A stretch of DNA of 45,285 nt from a virus: the IMG/VR virus record IMGVR_UViG_3300023292_000016, positions 1-45,285 of that record, one strand, 5' to 3'. The notes beneath the pieces were generated by a model. The model was not told where the DNA came from and did not search any database. It saw nothing but the letters and a program-made list of their open reading frames with translations. How positions within the stretch are numbered: the first letter of the stretch is position 1; every line of letters begins with the position of its first letter. Made by a program: the position numbers and the translations under genes. This document shows, piece by piece, positions 13,564 to 21,711 of this stretch.

Positions 13564-13753
13564 TATACGAGGCAATCCGTTATGGAAAATGGATGGAAGT
13601 AGAAAATATAAATGTGGATGTATAGCAATTCGTGATAAAGCTGTATGCCCTATACATATGGAACCATTAAGAGAACAAATGATATATGGTAACGATACAG
13701 TGGGAACCCTTAACGAAAAAGATAAATATAAGGAACAAAATTTAAATGAATAG
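13553..13753 (+). CDS. Small Cys/His protein (66 aa)
   Basis: I chose ATG 13553, which has AAGAGG upstream and overlaps the VWA gene by 11 bases, over an earlier in-frame ATG at 13514. CGC near residue 20 and CPIH near 32 could form a metal site. The TAG stop overlaps the T-rich start of the downstream promoter. Confidence 0.6.
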   Translation: MTTNIRGNPLWKMDGSRKYKCGCIAIRDKAVCPIHMEPLREQMIYGNDTVGTLNEKDKYKEQNLNE

Positions 13754-13782
13754 TTTACAATTTACACTAACTCCTATATAAT
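13754..13782 (+). promoter_or_regulatory. Sigma70-type promoter for the gp32-like gene
   Basis: TTTACA (13754-13759), 17-base spacer, perfect TATAAT (13777-13782). A strong AAAGGAGG RBS follows at about 13788. A dedicated strong promoter fits the high demand for an ssDNA-binding protein. Confidence 0.85.
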
Positions 13783-13801
13783 ATACTAAAGGAGGTAAAA
13801 T

Positions 13802-13951
13802 ATGAACGTATTAAACATAAGAGATAAAGATGATGGAAGTTGTGAATTAGATTGCGAATTCGCAGATGAAGAAGTAAAATTATTGTTAAATTACGCAGTC
13901 GTAAACATAATAAGAGAATATGTAGAAAAGGAGGGTGTAAAGCATGAGTAA
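13802..13951 (+). CDS. Small acidic leader gene before gp32 (49 aa)
   Basis: ATG 13802 sits 6-8 bases after AAAGGAGG, and the stop (13949-13951) lies 8 bases inside the gp32-type gene, so the two are translationally coupled. It is acidic (KDDGSCELDCEFADEE) with a Cys pair. Its role may be coupling control of SSB translation, or it may be an independent small protein. Confidence 0.6.
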   Translation: MNVLNIRDKDDGSCELDCEFADEEVKLLLNYAVVNIIREYVEKEGVKHE

Positions 13952-14930
13952 ATGGATAAATGGTGACTTGTTTGACAAATTCCAGGAGCAGAAAAAGAAT
14001 GAGAAAGACAAACCAGCAGGTGGTGGTGGATTGAGAAGGTCAGAATTAGCATGGAAGAATCCTGATAAGGGAACTGTTGATAAAGCTAAGGTTTATGTAG
14101 GTAGATTTTTACCAGATCCTAAAGGTCAATTCTATAAGAAGTATCATTATCATATGTTTAAGATAGGGGATCAATGGTCATTTTTCCTTTGTCCTAAAAC
14201 CTTTCATTTTGATAACTATTGTCCTTGGTGTTCTGTAAGTAGTAAACTTTATACTGGAACCAAAGCTGATAAAGCTATGGCTTATGATTTTAAAAGAAAG
14301 GAAAAGTTTGTTGGCAATTGGTTTGTAGTTGATGATCCAAGAGATGCTGAAGCTGAAAGTGAAGAAGATAAAGTTACTGAAACTGTTAGAGCATATGAAT
14401 TTCCTGGTAAGATTGAAAAGAAGGTCAAGGAACAAGTCACAGATGTAAAGAATGGATTAGGTCCTCTAATCTTTGATCCTGGTAAAGATGGATTTGATTT
14501 CTTTTTGAAAGTAACATCAACCATAAAGGATAAAAGAGGTAAGGTATGGCCTGATTATGGTCTTAGTGAATTTGGAAGAAAGCCTCATGCCATAGCTGAT
14601 AGTGATAAGAAAATTGAAGAAGTTATGAAGACAACTATTGACCTTGATGAATATCTTGAAGGTATGGAAAGGGATGAGGAAGATGTTATAGAGTCTTTGA
14701 AATCACTTATGTTGTGGGACCTTGTAAGTTCTGAATGGAAAAAGGCAAAAGGTATGGAGAAAGAGATTGCACAGGATGATATACCCGATTTCAAAAACGA
14801 GGAGGGACCTAATAAAGAAGACGAACCTGTAGTAGAAAAAGGAGAAGAAGATCCCCCACCATTTGAGCCTGATAATGAAGAAGAAGATCAATCCAACGAA
14901 GAACTTTTGAAAGAACTTGATAATTTGTAA
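13944..14930 (+). CDS. gp32-type single-stranded DNA-binding protein
   Basis: A 328-residue protein with the T4 gp32 architecture: a basic N terminus, a core with a zinc site and an acidic C-terminal tail from about residue 270. The presumed ligands H70, C83, C93 and C96 have exactly the spacing of T4 gp32 (H64, C77, C87, C90). The motif reads FLCPKTFHFDNYCPWC. gp32 coats ssDNA during replication and recombination and recruits partners through its acidic tail. Overlaps a small leader gene; driven by the promoter at 13754. Confidence 0.9.
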   Translation: MSKWINGDLFDKFQEQKKNEKDKPAGGGGLRRSELAWKNPDKGTVDKAKVYVGRFLPDPKGQFYKKYHYHMFKIGDQWSFFLCPKTFHFDNYCPWCSVSSKLYTGTKADKAMAYDFKRKEKFVGNWFVVDDPRDAEAESEEDKVTETVRAYEFPGKIEKKVKEQVTDVKNGLGPLIFDPGKDGFDFFLKVTSTIKDKRGKVWPDYGLSEFGRKPHAIADSDKKIEEVMKTTIDLDEYLEGMERDEEDVIESLKSLMLWDLVSSEWKKAKGMEKEIAQDDIPDFKNEEGPNKEDEPVVEKGEEDPPPFEPDNEEEDQSNEELLKELDNL

Positions 14931-14933
14931 GCC

Positions 14934-14969
14934 ATGAAAGTAGAATGGATGGCTGACGAAAATACTTAA
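14934..14969 (+). pseudogene. Truncated duplicate of the start of the 15307 gene
   Basis: ATGAAAGTAGAATGGATGGC plus four more bases (24 nt in all, 14934-14957) recur exactly at 15307-15330. Here the frame ends after 11 codons (MKVEWMADENT), while at 15307 it continues as a full gene. It is most likely a relic of a tandem duplication. Confidence 0.6.
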
Positions 14970-14983
14970 AGAGAGGAAACATC

Positions 14984-15310
14984 ATGGACAAAATTGAGAT
15001 ATTTAATAAGCAGTTTAAGGCGGACTTACAGGTTTTACTAAATTCACATTGCATTGAAAATGAGTGTGATGTGCCTGACTTTCTACTAGCTGAGATGATT
15101 ATCAATTTTATCCAAGCAGTAGGAGAACCAATTAAGAAAACCTTGGATTGGCATGGCTGTGATTCTGTTTGCCATCCAAGGTATAATTCTGTTAAGACGG
15201 AATTATGTCAACCGACTGTGGATATGCTTAATCCAGATAATCCTCCGAAAGGTGGTAGTGGTGTGCCTAAAATGAGGCCATTACCCGATAATTTGTTTGA
15301 ATTGGAATGA
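14984..15310 (+). CDS. Hypothetical protein (108 aa), ends LPDNLFELE
   Basis: AGAGAGGAAAC lies upstream of the ATG. The N-terminal half is helical with several Cys; the middle is Pro/Gly-rich. The C-terminal LPDNLFELE closely matches the LPDDLFELN end of the next protein, another sign of local duplication or a shared interaction peptide. It overlaps the next gene by 4 bases. Confidence 0.6.
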   Translation: MDKIEIFNKQFKADLQVLLNSHCIENECDVPDFLLAEMIINFIQAVGEPIKKTLDWHGCDSVCHPRYNSVKTELCQPTVDMLNPDNPPKGGSGVPKMRPLPDNLFELE

Positions 15311-15537
15311 AAGTAGAATGGATGGCTGACAAACAACTTGTCAAATTTATATCTGAAAGTGATCTAGAAAAGAAAATCTTAGAGAGGTGTAGTGAAAGGT
15401 TGTATAGTGTTTTAGAAAAGCACCTCTATGAATATATAAGTTCCGCAAGATTGTATGATATAGAAAGTGAGGTCAATACTATTATAGAGGTGGAATCATT
15501 AACAGAATTACCCGATGATTTGTTTGAATTGAATTAA
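15307..15537 (+). CDS. Hypothetical protein (76 aa), ends LPDDLFELN
   Basis: A helical acidic protein. Its first 24 bases are duplicated at 14934, and its C-terminal peptide resembles that of the gene before it. It is the last gene before the terminator at 15557. Function unknown. Confidence 0.6.
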   Translation: MKVEWMADKQLVKFISESDLEKKILERCSERLYSVLEKHLYEYISSARLYDIESEVNTIIEVESLTELPDDLFELN

Positions 15538-15556
15538 AATAATTTGTTATATTTTT

Positions 15557-15594
15557 ACCCCAGTATATAAATAGATATGTACTGGGGTTTTTTT
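15557..15594 (+). terminator. Rho-independent terminator
   Basis: A perfect 9-bp stem ACCCCAGTA (15557-15565) / TACTGGGGT (15580-15588) is followed by seven T residues counting from the last stem base. It closes the gp32 operon, and a new promoter begins 4 bases later. Confidence 0.9.
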
Positions 15595-15597
15595 ATG

Positions 15598-15626
15598 TTT
15601 ACATATAAGTAAAAATGAGTTATAAT
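15598..15626 (+). promoter_or_regulatory. Sigma70-type promoter directly after the terminator
   Basis: TTTACA (15598-15603), 17-base spacer, perfect TATAAT (15621-15626). AAGGAGG of the next gene begins 3 bases after the -10, so the mRNA leader is very short. Confidence 0.85.
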
Positions 15627-15643
15627 TAAGGAGGCGTGGCAAT

Positions 15644-15937
15644 GTGAGGTTTAAAGACTGGTTAATAAATGAAGCACCTATTGCAGCCAAGGGTTGGACG
15701 GATAAAAGCATTTCAAAATTTGAGAAGACTATCGGTAAGAAAGCTGATGAGGAAGGTTTTTTTTCTGCCTGTGTCAAACGAATGGAAGGTAAGATGGGTG
15801 AACAAGCACAAGGATTCTGCGCTGCCATAAAAGATAAAAAATATGGCAGCACACATTGGAGAGGAAAAGGCAAGACTAAAAAACAAGCAAAGAAGGATGT
15901 TAAAATGAATCCATATAAAGAAAAAGGAGGTAAGTAA
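15644..15937 (+). CDS. Basic protein with capsid-targeting-like N terminus (97 aa)
   Basis: GTG start 9 bases after AAGGAGG. The N terminus MRFKDWLINEAP matches the window's recurring motif with INE before A, a plausible prohead-protease site. The rest is basic: FSACVKRMEGKMGE, GFCAAIKDKKYGSTHWRGKGK. After cleavage the mature protein would be a small basic DNA-binding-like protein. It may be packaged in the head; this is inference. Confidence 0.65.
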   Translation: MRFKDWLINEAPIAAKGWTDKSISKFEKTIGKKADEEGFFSACVKRMEGKMGEQAQGFCAAIKDKKYGSTHWRGKGKTKKQAKKDVKMNPYKEKGGK

Positions 15938-15939
15938 TT

Positions 15940-16143
15940 ATGCCAAGAGGCGATGGAACAGGACCAGATGGCCAAGGTCCAAAAACGGGAAGAGGACTTG
16001 GAGATTGTTCAGATAATAATGAACAACCACAACAACCCAATTATAAACCTGGATTTTACTTCGGAGGACGAGGACAAGGACAAGGAAGGGGTAAAAGACA
16101 AGGAGGAAGATTTCGTAGATGGTTCAGTAGAGGAAATAAATAG
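15940..16143 (+). CDS. DUF5320-like Gly/Arg-rich protein (67 aa)
   Basis: Begins MPRGDGTGPDGQGPKTGRG, the hallmark start of DUF5320 proteins, small proteins of unknown function seen in bacteria and archaea. One Cys follows, then a Gln/Gly/Arg-rich tail (GRGQGQGRGKRQGGRFRRW) able to bind nucleic acid. RBS AAAGGAGG overlaps the previous gene end. Confidence 0.7.
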   Translation: MPRGDGTGPDGQGPKTGRGLGDCSDNNEQPQQPNYKPGFYFGGRGQGQGRGKRQGGRFRRWFSRGNK

Positions 16144-16151
16144 ATAATTAT

Positions 16152-16521
16152 GGGTCTGAAATGGCTTCGATTGGTTGTTTGTTTGTTACAACTGCATTCG
16201 GTGAAAATTCTAATCAACACCTTAAAAGGTTTGGAAACTTAAAGTAATTGCAGATGATTATAATTACGAATATGCAATGGCCGCTTAAAGGCTTTGCCGT
16301 TTCTTCATATGTTTCCTGGACGTATGAAAGAGGCGTAGACTAAACAGGATACGTTATACATCTTTTCGTGTTAAACGGTGTATAACAAAGGCATTGTAAC
16401 ACGGTCAATGAACAGTTTATAAAGTTTGGGTTCATTGATTTACACAAACTTTATGATGAATGTAACTCAGTTAGTAATGGATACAGTCAAGACCTCGGTT
16501 CGACTCCGAGCAGATCCACCA
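16152..16521 (+). ncRNA. ssrA: tmRNA (ssrA) with tag ADDYNYEYAMAA
   Basis: A 370-nt tmRNA. GGGTCTG (16152-16158) pairs with CAGATCC (16511-16517), followed by A and encoded CCA. The 3' T arm reads CTCGG-TTCGACT-CCGAG. The tag frame starts at GCA 16250 and runs to TAA 16286-16288, encoding ADDYNYEYAMAA, whose AMAA end resembles the AxAA degradation tags. Downstream pairs such as TTATACA/TGTATAA fit the pseudoknot domain. tmRNA with SmpB rescues stalled ribosomes and tags products for proteolysis; no smpB gene is seen here. Confidence 0.95.
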
Positions 16522-16533
16522 TAAAAGGAAAGT

Positions 16534-16566
16534 ATGAGATTTCAAGAAAGGATGTGTTGTATATGA
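16534..16566 (+). other. Ten-codon frame starting MRFQE upstream of the 16563 gene
   Basis: ATGAGATTTCAAGAA is identical to the first five codons of the gene at 17255, but here the frame stops after MRFQERMCCI. It has an AAAGGAAAG RBS. It may be a relic of a duplicated capsid-targeting start or a leader peptide. Confidence 0.35.
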
Positions 16567-17258
16567 GGAATTGGAATGATTTTTATGGATGTAAAGAACT
16601 CAGTATGGATGAAAATATTAGTTTTCTTTTGTATTTAGAGAACTGTAATAGAATTGAAACGAAAGAAGGAAAATTTCTTCATTATCAATATTTGAGATAC
16701 CTATTGAAAAGACAGGGTTGTTTAGTAAAGAATTACTTACCACCTGAATATGGTTCCTTTTATTATTATACAATTAGTAATCTTCAAATTGAAATTGATA
16801 AAATTAAAAAATCACATGGTTGGGGCCGTATGCTTATACCTACGTATAAAAGGTATATAGGTATTATAAACAATATATATACAGAGGAATGGTATAGTAC
16901 AACAAAGATTACAGATGCTTATAATAGTATCGAACCATTAAAATATTCAAAGTTTTCAGATGTAATAGAATCAGCGGTCGATAACTATTATAATATGTTG
17001 TTAATCAATTATGAAATTATCAATAAACGATTTGATGATGTATATATAAAGAAGAATGGTAAGGTAAAATATTTATCTGTGAAGGAACTTTTTTCTGGAT
17101 GGTATAACAATAAGTATAGGATAGATAATACATACTTATACCAAATGGAAGTAAAATCTCTTTTAATGAATTTTAAATGGGTGGGTTATAGTAATTATTA
17201 TAGAAAAATTACTAAGGGTATTTCAAAAATATATAATATGGAATGGTTAAATATATGA
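16563..17258 (+). CDS. Hypothetical protein (231 aa)
   Basis: I used ATG 16563 with GAAAGGA 10 bases upstream; an in-frame GTG at 16554 is also possible. The protein is Tyr/Asn/Lys-rich, soluble and probably helical, with many KxxY patterns but no motif I recognise. It follows the tmRNA and is coupled by ATGA to a capsid-targeting-like gene. Confidence 0.65.
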   Translation: MRNWNDFYGCKELSMDENISFLLYLENCNRIETKEGKFLHYQYLRYLLKRQGCLVKNYLPPEYGSFYYYTISNLQIEIDKIKKSHGWGRMLIPTYKRYIGIINNIYTEEWYSTTKITDAYNSIEPLKYSKFSDVIESAVDNYYNMLLINYEIINKRFDDVYIKKNGKVKYLSVKELFSGWYNNKYRIDNTYLYQMEVKSLLMNFKWVGYSNYYRKITKGISKIYNMEWLNI

Positions 17259-18199
17259 GATTTCAAGAATATATGAAAGAAACCACTAAATTTGCTAAGG
17301 CTATGCAATATTTTAATGGTTTAAAGGATTTTGGTGTTGGAATGGGTATTTTTACAACTATGAACCCATCAGCTAAAGAAGTAGGTCAGGAAAAAAATAA
17401 AAAATTATATAAAGACTTATTATCACTACTAAAATCAAAGGGTAAAAAATATATTAAACAAATAGGACAATATGATGTGAGTGAAAAATCCGTTATTGTT
17501 ATTAATATATCTTTAAAGGAAATCCTTAATATTGCTAAATCTTCTCTATGGAAACAACAATCTGTTATATGGTTTTCTAAGAAAGATAATGAAAAAATTA
17601 AATCGGCATTGATAGGTAATGGTGGTATAATAAAATCTAAATCAATAGATAGTGGTAAAATTACACAAGAATTAACAAACTATTATAGTATAATTGGTAA
17701 TAGGAAATACTCCATGAAATTTGAATCTGATAAGAGAATATTTTATAGAACTCAATTGGGTGATATGATTGAAGAAAAATGGTACAGTAATATTAAATCA
17801 ACTGTACCTGGTAAAGATAAGAAGGTTGAAGTTTTTAAGAATCCAACCTCAAGAGATAAGAAGTCATTAGGTAACATAATAAGATTTACAGCCTATAACA
17901 AAACCAAGACTGTATATGCTTGGGTTTATGATCAAGCTCACCACCACGATGTTTCAAAAGCAGTTGGCATCAAACATAGATTTAATGATCCTGATTTACT
18001 TACAGGTGTAGCAACATGGAAAGGAGGTAAGTGGGTTTTTAGCTCTTCTGATTTCTTAAAAGATTTCAAAAAGATGGTTGGTTCCGAAGGAGAGTTTCTT
18101 AATGATTTACTAAATAATGATTGGTCGTGGGTAACCTCTTTTCTTGATTTAGAAACTACATTAGATAAACTGAGAGGATATCTGAAAGGTAAGTTATGA
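17255..18199 (+). CDS. Unknown protein with capsid-targeting-like N terminus (314 aa)
   Basis: The start at 17255 overlaps the upstream stop and gives MRFQEYMKETT, part of the recurring N-terminal motif. The body includes VYAWVYDQAHHHDVSKAVGI (about residues 229-248), a His/Trp-rich patch that could be catalytic or metal-binding, and C-terminal helices. No known family. It is followed by a second protein of the same N-terminal type. Confidence 0.65.
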   Translation: MRFQEYMKETTKFAKAMQYFNGLKDFGVGMGIFTTMNPSAKEVGQEKNKKLYKDLLSLLKSKGKKYIKQIGQYDVSEKSVIVINISLKEILNIAKSSLWKQQSVIWFSKKDNEKIKSALIGNGGIIKSKSIDSGKITQELTNYYSIIGNRKYSMKFESDKRIFYRTQLGDMIEEKWYSNIKSTVPGKDKKVEVFKNPTSRDKKSLGNIIRFTAYNKTKTVYAWVYDQAHHHDVSKAVGIKHRFNDPDLLTGVATWKGGKWVFSSSDFLKDFKKMVGSEGEFLNDLLNNDWSWVTSFLDLETTLDKLRGYLKGKL

Positions 18200-19251
18200 A
18201 TTTCAAAGACTATATAACAGAAGCAACAATCAAGGGTGCCTTTTTTATTTCACCGAGAGGGGAACTTATAACTACAAAGGGAACCCACATAGATACGATT
18301 ATTAAGTATCCTAAAAAGTTTGGACTGACCAAGGAATATATAGAAGGTGTTTATGATAAATATGACGAAAAAATCGGGCAAGAAGGTAGTGCTAGAAGAG
18401 TAATCATAAAAAAACTTATGAAAAGTGGGTGGATTCGTATAAGGAGATACCCTAATAAGTTTTGGTCAGTACAATTATCAAAACTAAATAATAAGACCAA
18501 AGATTACTTACATGATTGGGCGAATAGAATACTTAAAGGTACACAGGGATTCCGAGAGGATGATAAGTTTATGCCTGTAAAAATAGACACACTTTCAAAA
18601 TTTTATACTTATCATGGAAAACTCACAGTAGATAAGATATCAAATGATGTTCTATATAATGAATCTGTTACACACAAAAGGGAAATGTTGATAGAAAAGA
18701 GGATAGAGGATTTATCAGAATCTTCATTGAGTAGGATATGGCAGTTTGTGGAAGAGGAGAAAAAGCCATTTGCCGTTATATCTGCTTATAAAGGAACTTA
18801 TAGTAATAAAGAAAATGAAAAAAATCATGTTGAATTGAAAAAAATGGTAAGAGAAATTGGATATGGTTTTATTGAAATGAAAGGTGGATATAGAGAAGAT
18901 GGGGGGTTTGTAAATGAAAAATTGTTATTTATAGCATCAATAACTAAAAAGGAAGCTGTTGAGTTAGGTAAATATTTTAAACAGGAAGGTATATTATATA
19001 AAGATAGTAAGGCTTTTGTAGAAATAGACCCTGTGAATAATAGTATAACATCAAAATTTTTAAAATCAACAAATAGTAATAATATTAGTTTAAATAAGAA
19101 AATTATAATGGACTTCTTTTCAAGACTATTAAAAGGTTCACACAAAAACAAGAAGTTTGTTTTTAATAAAATACGATTAGAAGAAAAAACACATGTATGG
19201 GCGTATGGGCGTATGGGTGGTAGAAAACCCGAATGGCTCAGGATAAATTGA
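18196..19251 (+). CDS. DUF3293-like domain protein with capsid-targeting-like N terminus (351 aa)
   Basis: Begins MNFKDYITEATI, where ITE before A is a good match to the prohead-protease pattern. Residues about 20-150 hold a small beta/helix region (GAFFISPRGELI). From about 185 comes KPFAVISAYKGTYSNKENEKN, then GYGFIEMKGGYRED, a pattern like DUF3293 proteins, whose function is unknown. Coupled by ATGA to the gene before. A candidate virion-packaged protein. Confidence 0.6.
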   Translation: MNFKDYITEATIKGAFFISPRGELITTKGTHIDTIIKYPKKFGLTKEYIEGVYDKYDEKIGQEGSARRVIIKKLMKSGWIRIRRYPNKFWSVQLSKLNNKTKDYLHDWANRILKGTQGFREDDKFMPVKIDTLSKFYTYHGKLTVDKISNDVLYNESVTHKREMLIEKRIEDLSESSLSRIWQFVEEEKKPFAVISAYKGTYSNKENEKNHVELKKMVREIGYGFIEMKGGYREDGGFVNEKLLFIASITKKEAVELGKYFKQEGILYKDSKAFVEIDPVNNSITSKFLKSTNSNNISLNKKIIMDFFSRLLKGSHKNKKFVFNKIRLEEKTHVWAYGRMGGRKPEWLRIN

Positions 19252-19252
19252 T

Positions 19253-19774
19253 ATGAGTAGTAAATCTAAAGGTTCAGCCTGGGAGCGTGATGTCTGTAAG
19301 TTTTTGAGTGTATGGCTAACAGGAAAGGAGAAACCTTACCAGTATTGGAGAATGCCTGCATCCGGGGGATTGGCAACTATAAGTGAAGAAAATGCAGATC
19401 TTTCTGGTGATATAAGAGCATTAACACCGGAAGGTGAAGAAGCTTTAACACAATTTTATAGTGTGGAATGTAAAAATGGATACCCTCATACTTCCTTCTG
19501 GCAACACTTTAAAGGTATCAAAGGTTTCAATCTTGAATTGTTTTGGAGACAATGCATTGGTGATGCTAAGAAAGCTAATAAACTTCCTATGCTTATATAT
19601 AGAAAGAAAGGTAACAACCCTATTATTGGTTTGGACCGTTATTGGAAAGGTTTAGATTTACCCAGCATACGATTAATATTCAAAAAGGAGAAGGGTTTAC
19701 CACCTTTAGTTTTTTATAATATGAAGGAATTTTTTAATATAGTCACACCAAAGGAAATAATGGAGGGAACATAA
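19253..19774 (+). CDS. PD-(D/E)XK nuclease, Holliday-junction-resolvase-like
   Basis: 173 residues with E11 in KGSAWERDV, D53 in LSGDIRAL and E72-C-K74 in YSVECKNG, the classic D...ExK metal site of archaeal-type resolvase and restriction folds. A YWRMPASGG loop lies between. It probably cuts branched DNA during recombination or packaging. Another PD-(D/E)XK function cannot be excluded. Confidence 0.7.
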   Translation: MSSKSKGSAWERDVCKFLSVWLTGKEKPYQYWRMPASGGLATISEENADLSGDIRALTPEGEEALTQFYSVECKNGYPHTSFWQHFKGIKGFNLELFWRQCIGDAKKANKLPMLIYRKKGNNPIIGLDRYWKGLDLPSIRLIFKKEKGLPPLVFYNMKEFFNIVTPKEIMEGT

Positions 19775-19776
19775 AG

Positions 19777-19998
19777 ATGAAAATTGATGAAAAAATTGAT
19801 AAACACTTGAATGAAAAAATGGGTAAAGGTTTAACACACACACAATTAAAAGAAATTATAAGATATTCAAAACTTGCAATGGGTTTTGCTGAATCTATGA
19901 AAAGAAATTTAAAAGATTTAGAAAGTAATGATTTAAAAACCATTGGTAGATTAAAATTAAATTTAAAAAAGTGTTTAAATGATATTGGATTAGGATAA
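19777..19998 (+). CDS. Hypothetical helical protein (73 aa)
   Basis: RBS GGAGGGA about 7 bases before ATG. Lys-rich and helical throughout (KEIIRYSKLAMGFAESMKRN), with no Cys pairs. It shares one base with the next start. Confidence 0.6.
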   Translation: MKIDEKIDKHLNEKMGKGLTHTQLKEIIRYSKLAMGFAESMKRNLKDLESNDLKTIGRLKLNLKKCLNDIGLG

Positions 19999-20399
19999 TG
20001 TCTAAGATTAATGTCACACCAGGGGAATATGCTGATATAGTTGTTTGTTTTTTATTGGACAAAATGCTTCACCCGGATGAAGTTATACCATTGAATAAGG
20101 ACTTCAACAAATATGCTGATAAACTAACCGGTAAAGGTATGAAGTCAGTATCATTGAACTACTATTTGAATCTGAATGCTAACTTGAGAGTATACTATAA
20201 ACGTATAAAGAAGGTATTCGAATATGACCAGAACCAATCGGCAGTTATACAGATTTGGCCGTCAAAGAAGGATAAGGAAAAATCAGCTAAGAAAGATAAT
20301 ATATTGAAAAGGGCCATTAACAAATTACTAATGAAGGATGATATAACAGAAGAAGAAAGAGGAATACTAACGGAGGAATATAAAGATGAGGAGGAATAA
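19998..20399 (+). CDS. Hypothetical protein (133 aa)
   Basis: An N-terminal helical segment (GEYADIVVCFLLDKML) and a strongly charged C-terminal tail (KKDKEKSAKKD, then TEEERGILTEEYKDEEE). No recognised domain. The start overlaps the previous stop (TAATG). Confidence 0.6.
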   Translation: MSKINVTPGEYADIVVCFLLDKMLHPDEVIPLNKDFNKYADKLTGKGMKSVSLNYYLNLNANLRVYYKRIKKVFEYDQNQSAVIQIWPSKKDKEKSAKKDNILKRAINKLLMKDDITEEERGILTEEYKDEEE

Positions 20400-20404
20400 C
20401 AAGA

Positions 20405-20725
20405 ATGGGTGAAATAAGTGGAGTAGATAATATAGATGTTCATCAAGCACAAGCACAAGCAGATGTAGCAATAACAGGGGAACCAGGTAAAGTAAAGACC
20501 AGTTTGGATGGTGTGTTTGCTGATGGTGAAAAGGGTGGATTGCCGGTATTTAATGTTGATAAACATTCTTTTTATCAAAATATGACGCATGGCCGTAAGA
20601 GGTTGCGTTTAAAGAGTGGTACAGCAGGACAAGCATTTATGAGCCAATCTAAAAACAACCAACCATTTTGGCTATCTTACGAAAATCCGGAAAATGGGGA
20701 AATGTGGACGAGGAAAGTCAGATAA
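20405..20725 (+). CDS. Hypothetical protein (106 aa)
   Basis: RBS GGAGGAATAAC precedes the ATG. A Gln/Ala-rich start (DVHQAQAQADVAI) is followed by a beta-rich basic region (HGRKRLRLKSG, QPFWLSYENPENGEMW). No family recognised. Last gene before the promoter at 20747. Confidence 0.6.
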   Translation: MGEISGVDNIDVHQAQAQADVAITGEPGKVKTSLDGVFADGEKGGLPVFNVDKHSFYQNMTHGRKRLRLKSGTAGQAFMSQSKNNQPFWLSYENPENGEMWTRKVR

Positions 20726-20746
20726 TGTTTGATGAATAGGATAATG

Positions 20747-20775
20747 TTTACAATTTACCATAAATAAGTTATAAT
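20747..20775 (+). promoter_or_regulatory. Sigma70-type promoter for the RNase H-like exonuclease
   Basis: TTTACA (20747-20752), 17-base spacer, perfect TATAAT (20770-20775). The predicted start is near 20782, followed by AAAGGAGAT. Confidence 0.85.
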
Positions 20776-20805
20776 ACAGGTATCTAAAGAAAGGAGATAT
20801 CTAAA

Positions 20806-21693
20806 ATGTCTACAATATTGTTTGATTTTCATAATTTAGCGTTCCGAAATTATTTTTCAAAGGATGTTGGAATCACAACCCCACAACCAGATTTTCAACT
20901 ATGGAAGTATATGATGATTAATTCTATATACGAATCATTATATAAAGTTGAAAATCCCACCGAAGTTATATTAGCAGTAGATGACAGAAAAAGTTGGCGA
21001 TCCTTATATTTTTCAAGGTATAAGGAGTCTAGAAAGAAACAAAGAGATAAGCAATCGGATGTTGACTGGAACCAACTATTCAAAACCTTAAACGATTATT
21101 CTATCGAACTTAGGGAATACCTACCATTCAAAACAATACAATTATCAAGATCAGAAGCGGATGACGTTATAGCCGTCCTTTGTATGGATATTATAGAAAA
21201 TGATAGATATATAATTTCCAATGATGAGGACTTCCTACAGTTATGCTCTGAAGGTGTGAAACTTTACAATCCTTCTAAACAAAAGTATGTAGACTGTGAG
21301 GATACTGAAAAGTTTATCATAAGCAAAAGTCTTTTAGGACAGAAAAAGGATGATATATTCAATGTTATAACTCCATCTGATTGGGGTCAAACAAAAGAAA
21401 CTGAAGATAAGAGAAAGCCTGGTTATGGTCCAGCTGCTTTGAAAAAAACTATGATATATGGATGGGAAAAATGGTTAAAGGAAAATGGATGGGAGGAGAA
21501 CTTTAAGAGGAATAGGGTTCTAATGGATTTCAATTATATACCAAATGTCATCAAAAATAGTATAAGGAAAGCATACGAGGAATATGTATTACCAGAACCA
21601 GAAAACATCTATAAGTTCTTTAAAATGAATAGATTCAGAAGTTTCTTGGATGACTTTACTAATGTGGAACGAAAACTAATGGAATTGTATTGA
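20806..21693 (+). CDS. T4 RNase H-like 5'-3' flap exonuclease
   Basis: A 295-residue protein of the FEN/5'-3' exonuclease fold. D7 in LFDFHNLAFR, then DDRKSWR near 58, SRSEADDVIAV near 118 and SNDEDFLQL near 142 supply the acidic metal-binding residues; the helix-hairpin-helix part follows (GYGPAALKKT). T4 rnh removes RNA primers from lagging strands together with gp32. Ligase, SSB and primase genes nearby support that role. Confidence 0.85.
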   Translation: MSTILFDFHNLAFRNYFSKDVGITTPQPDFQLWKYMMINSIYESLYKVENPTEVILAVDDRKSWRSLYFSRYKESRKKQRDKQSDVDWNQLFKTLNDYSIELREYLPFKTIQLSRSEADDVIAVLCMDIIENDRYIISNDEDFLQLCSEGVKLYNPSKQKYVDCEDTEKFIISKSLLGQKKDDIFNVITPSDWGQTKETEDKRKPGYGPAALKKTMIYGWEKWLKENGWEENFKRNRVLMDFNYIPNVIKNSIRKAYEEYVLPEPENIYKFFKMNRFRSFLDDFTNVERKLMELY

Positions 21694-21711
21694 AACTAAA
21701 GGATATCCTAA

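Noticed and set aside
15953-16147. Second plus-strand frame overlapping the Gly/Arg-rich gene
   Set aside because: It is a +1 shadow of the DUF5320-like gene produced by its biased composition, and lacks its own RBS.
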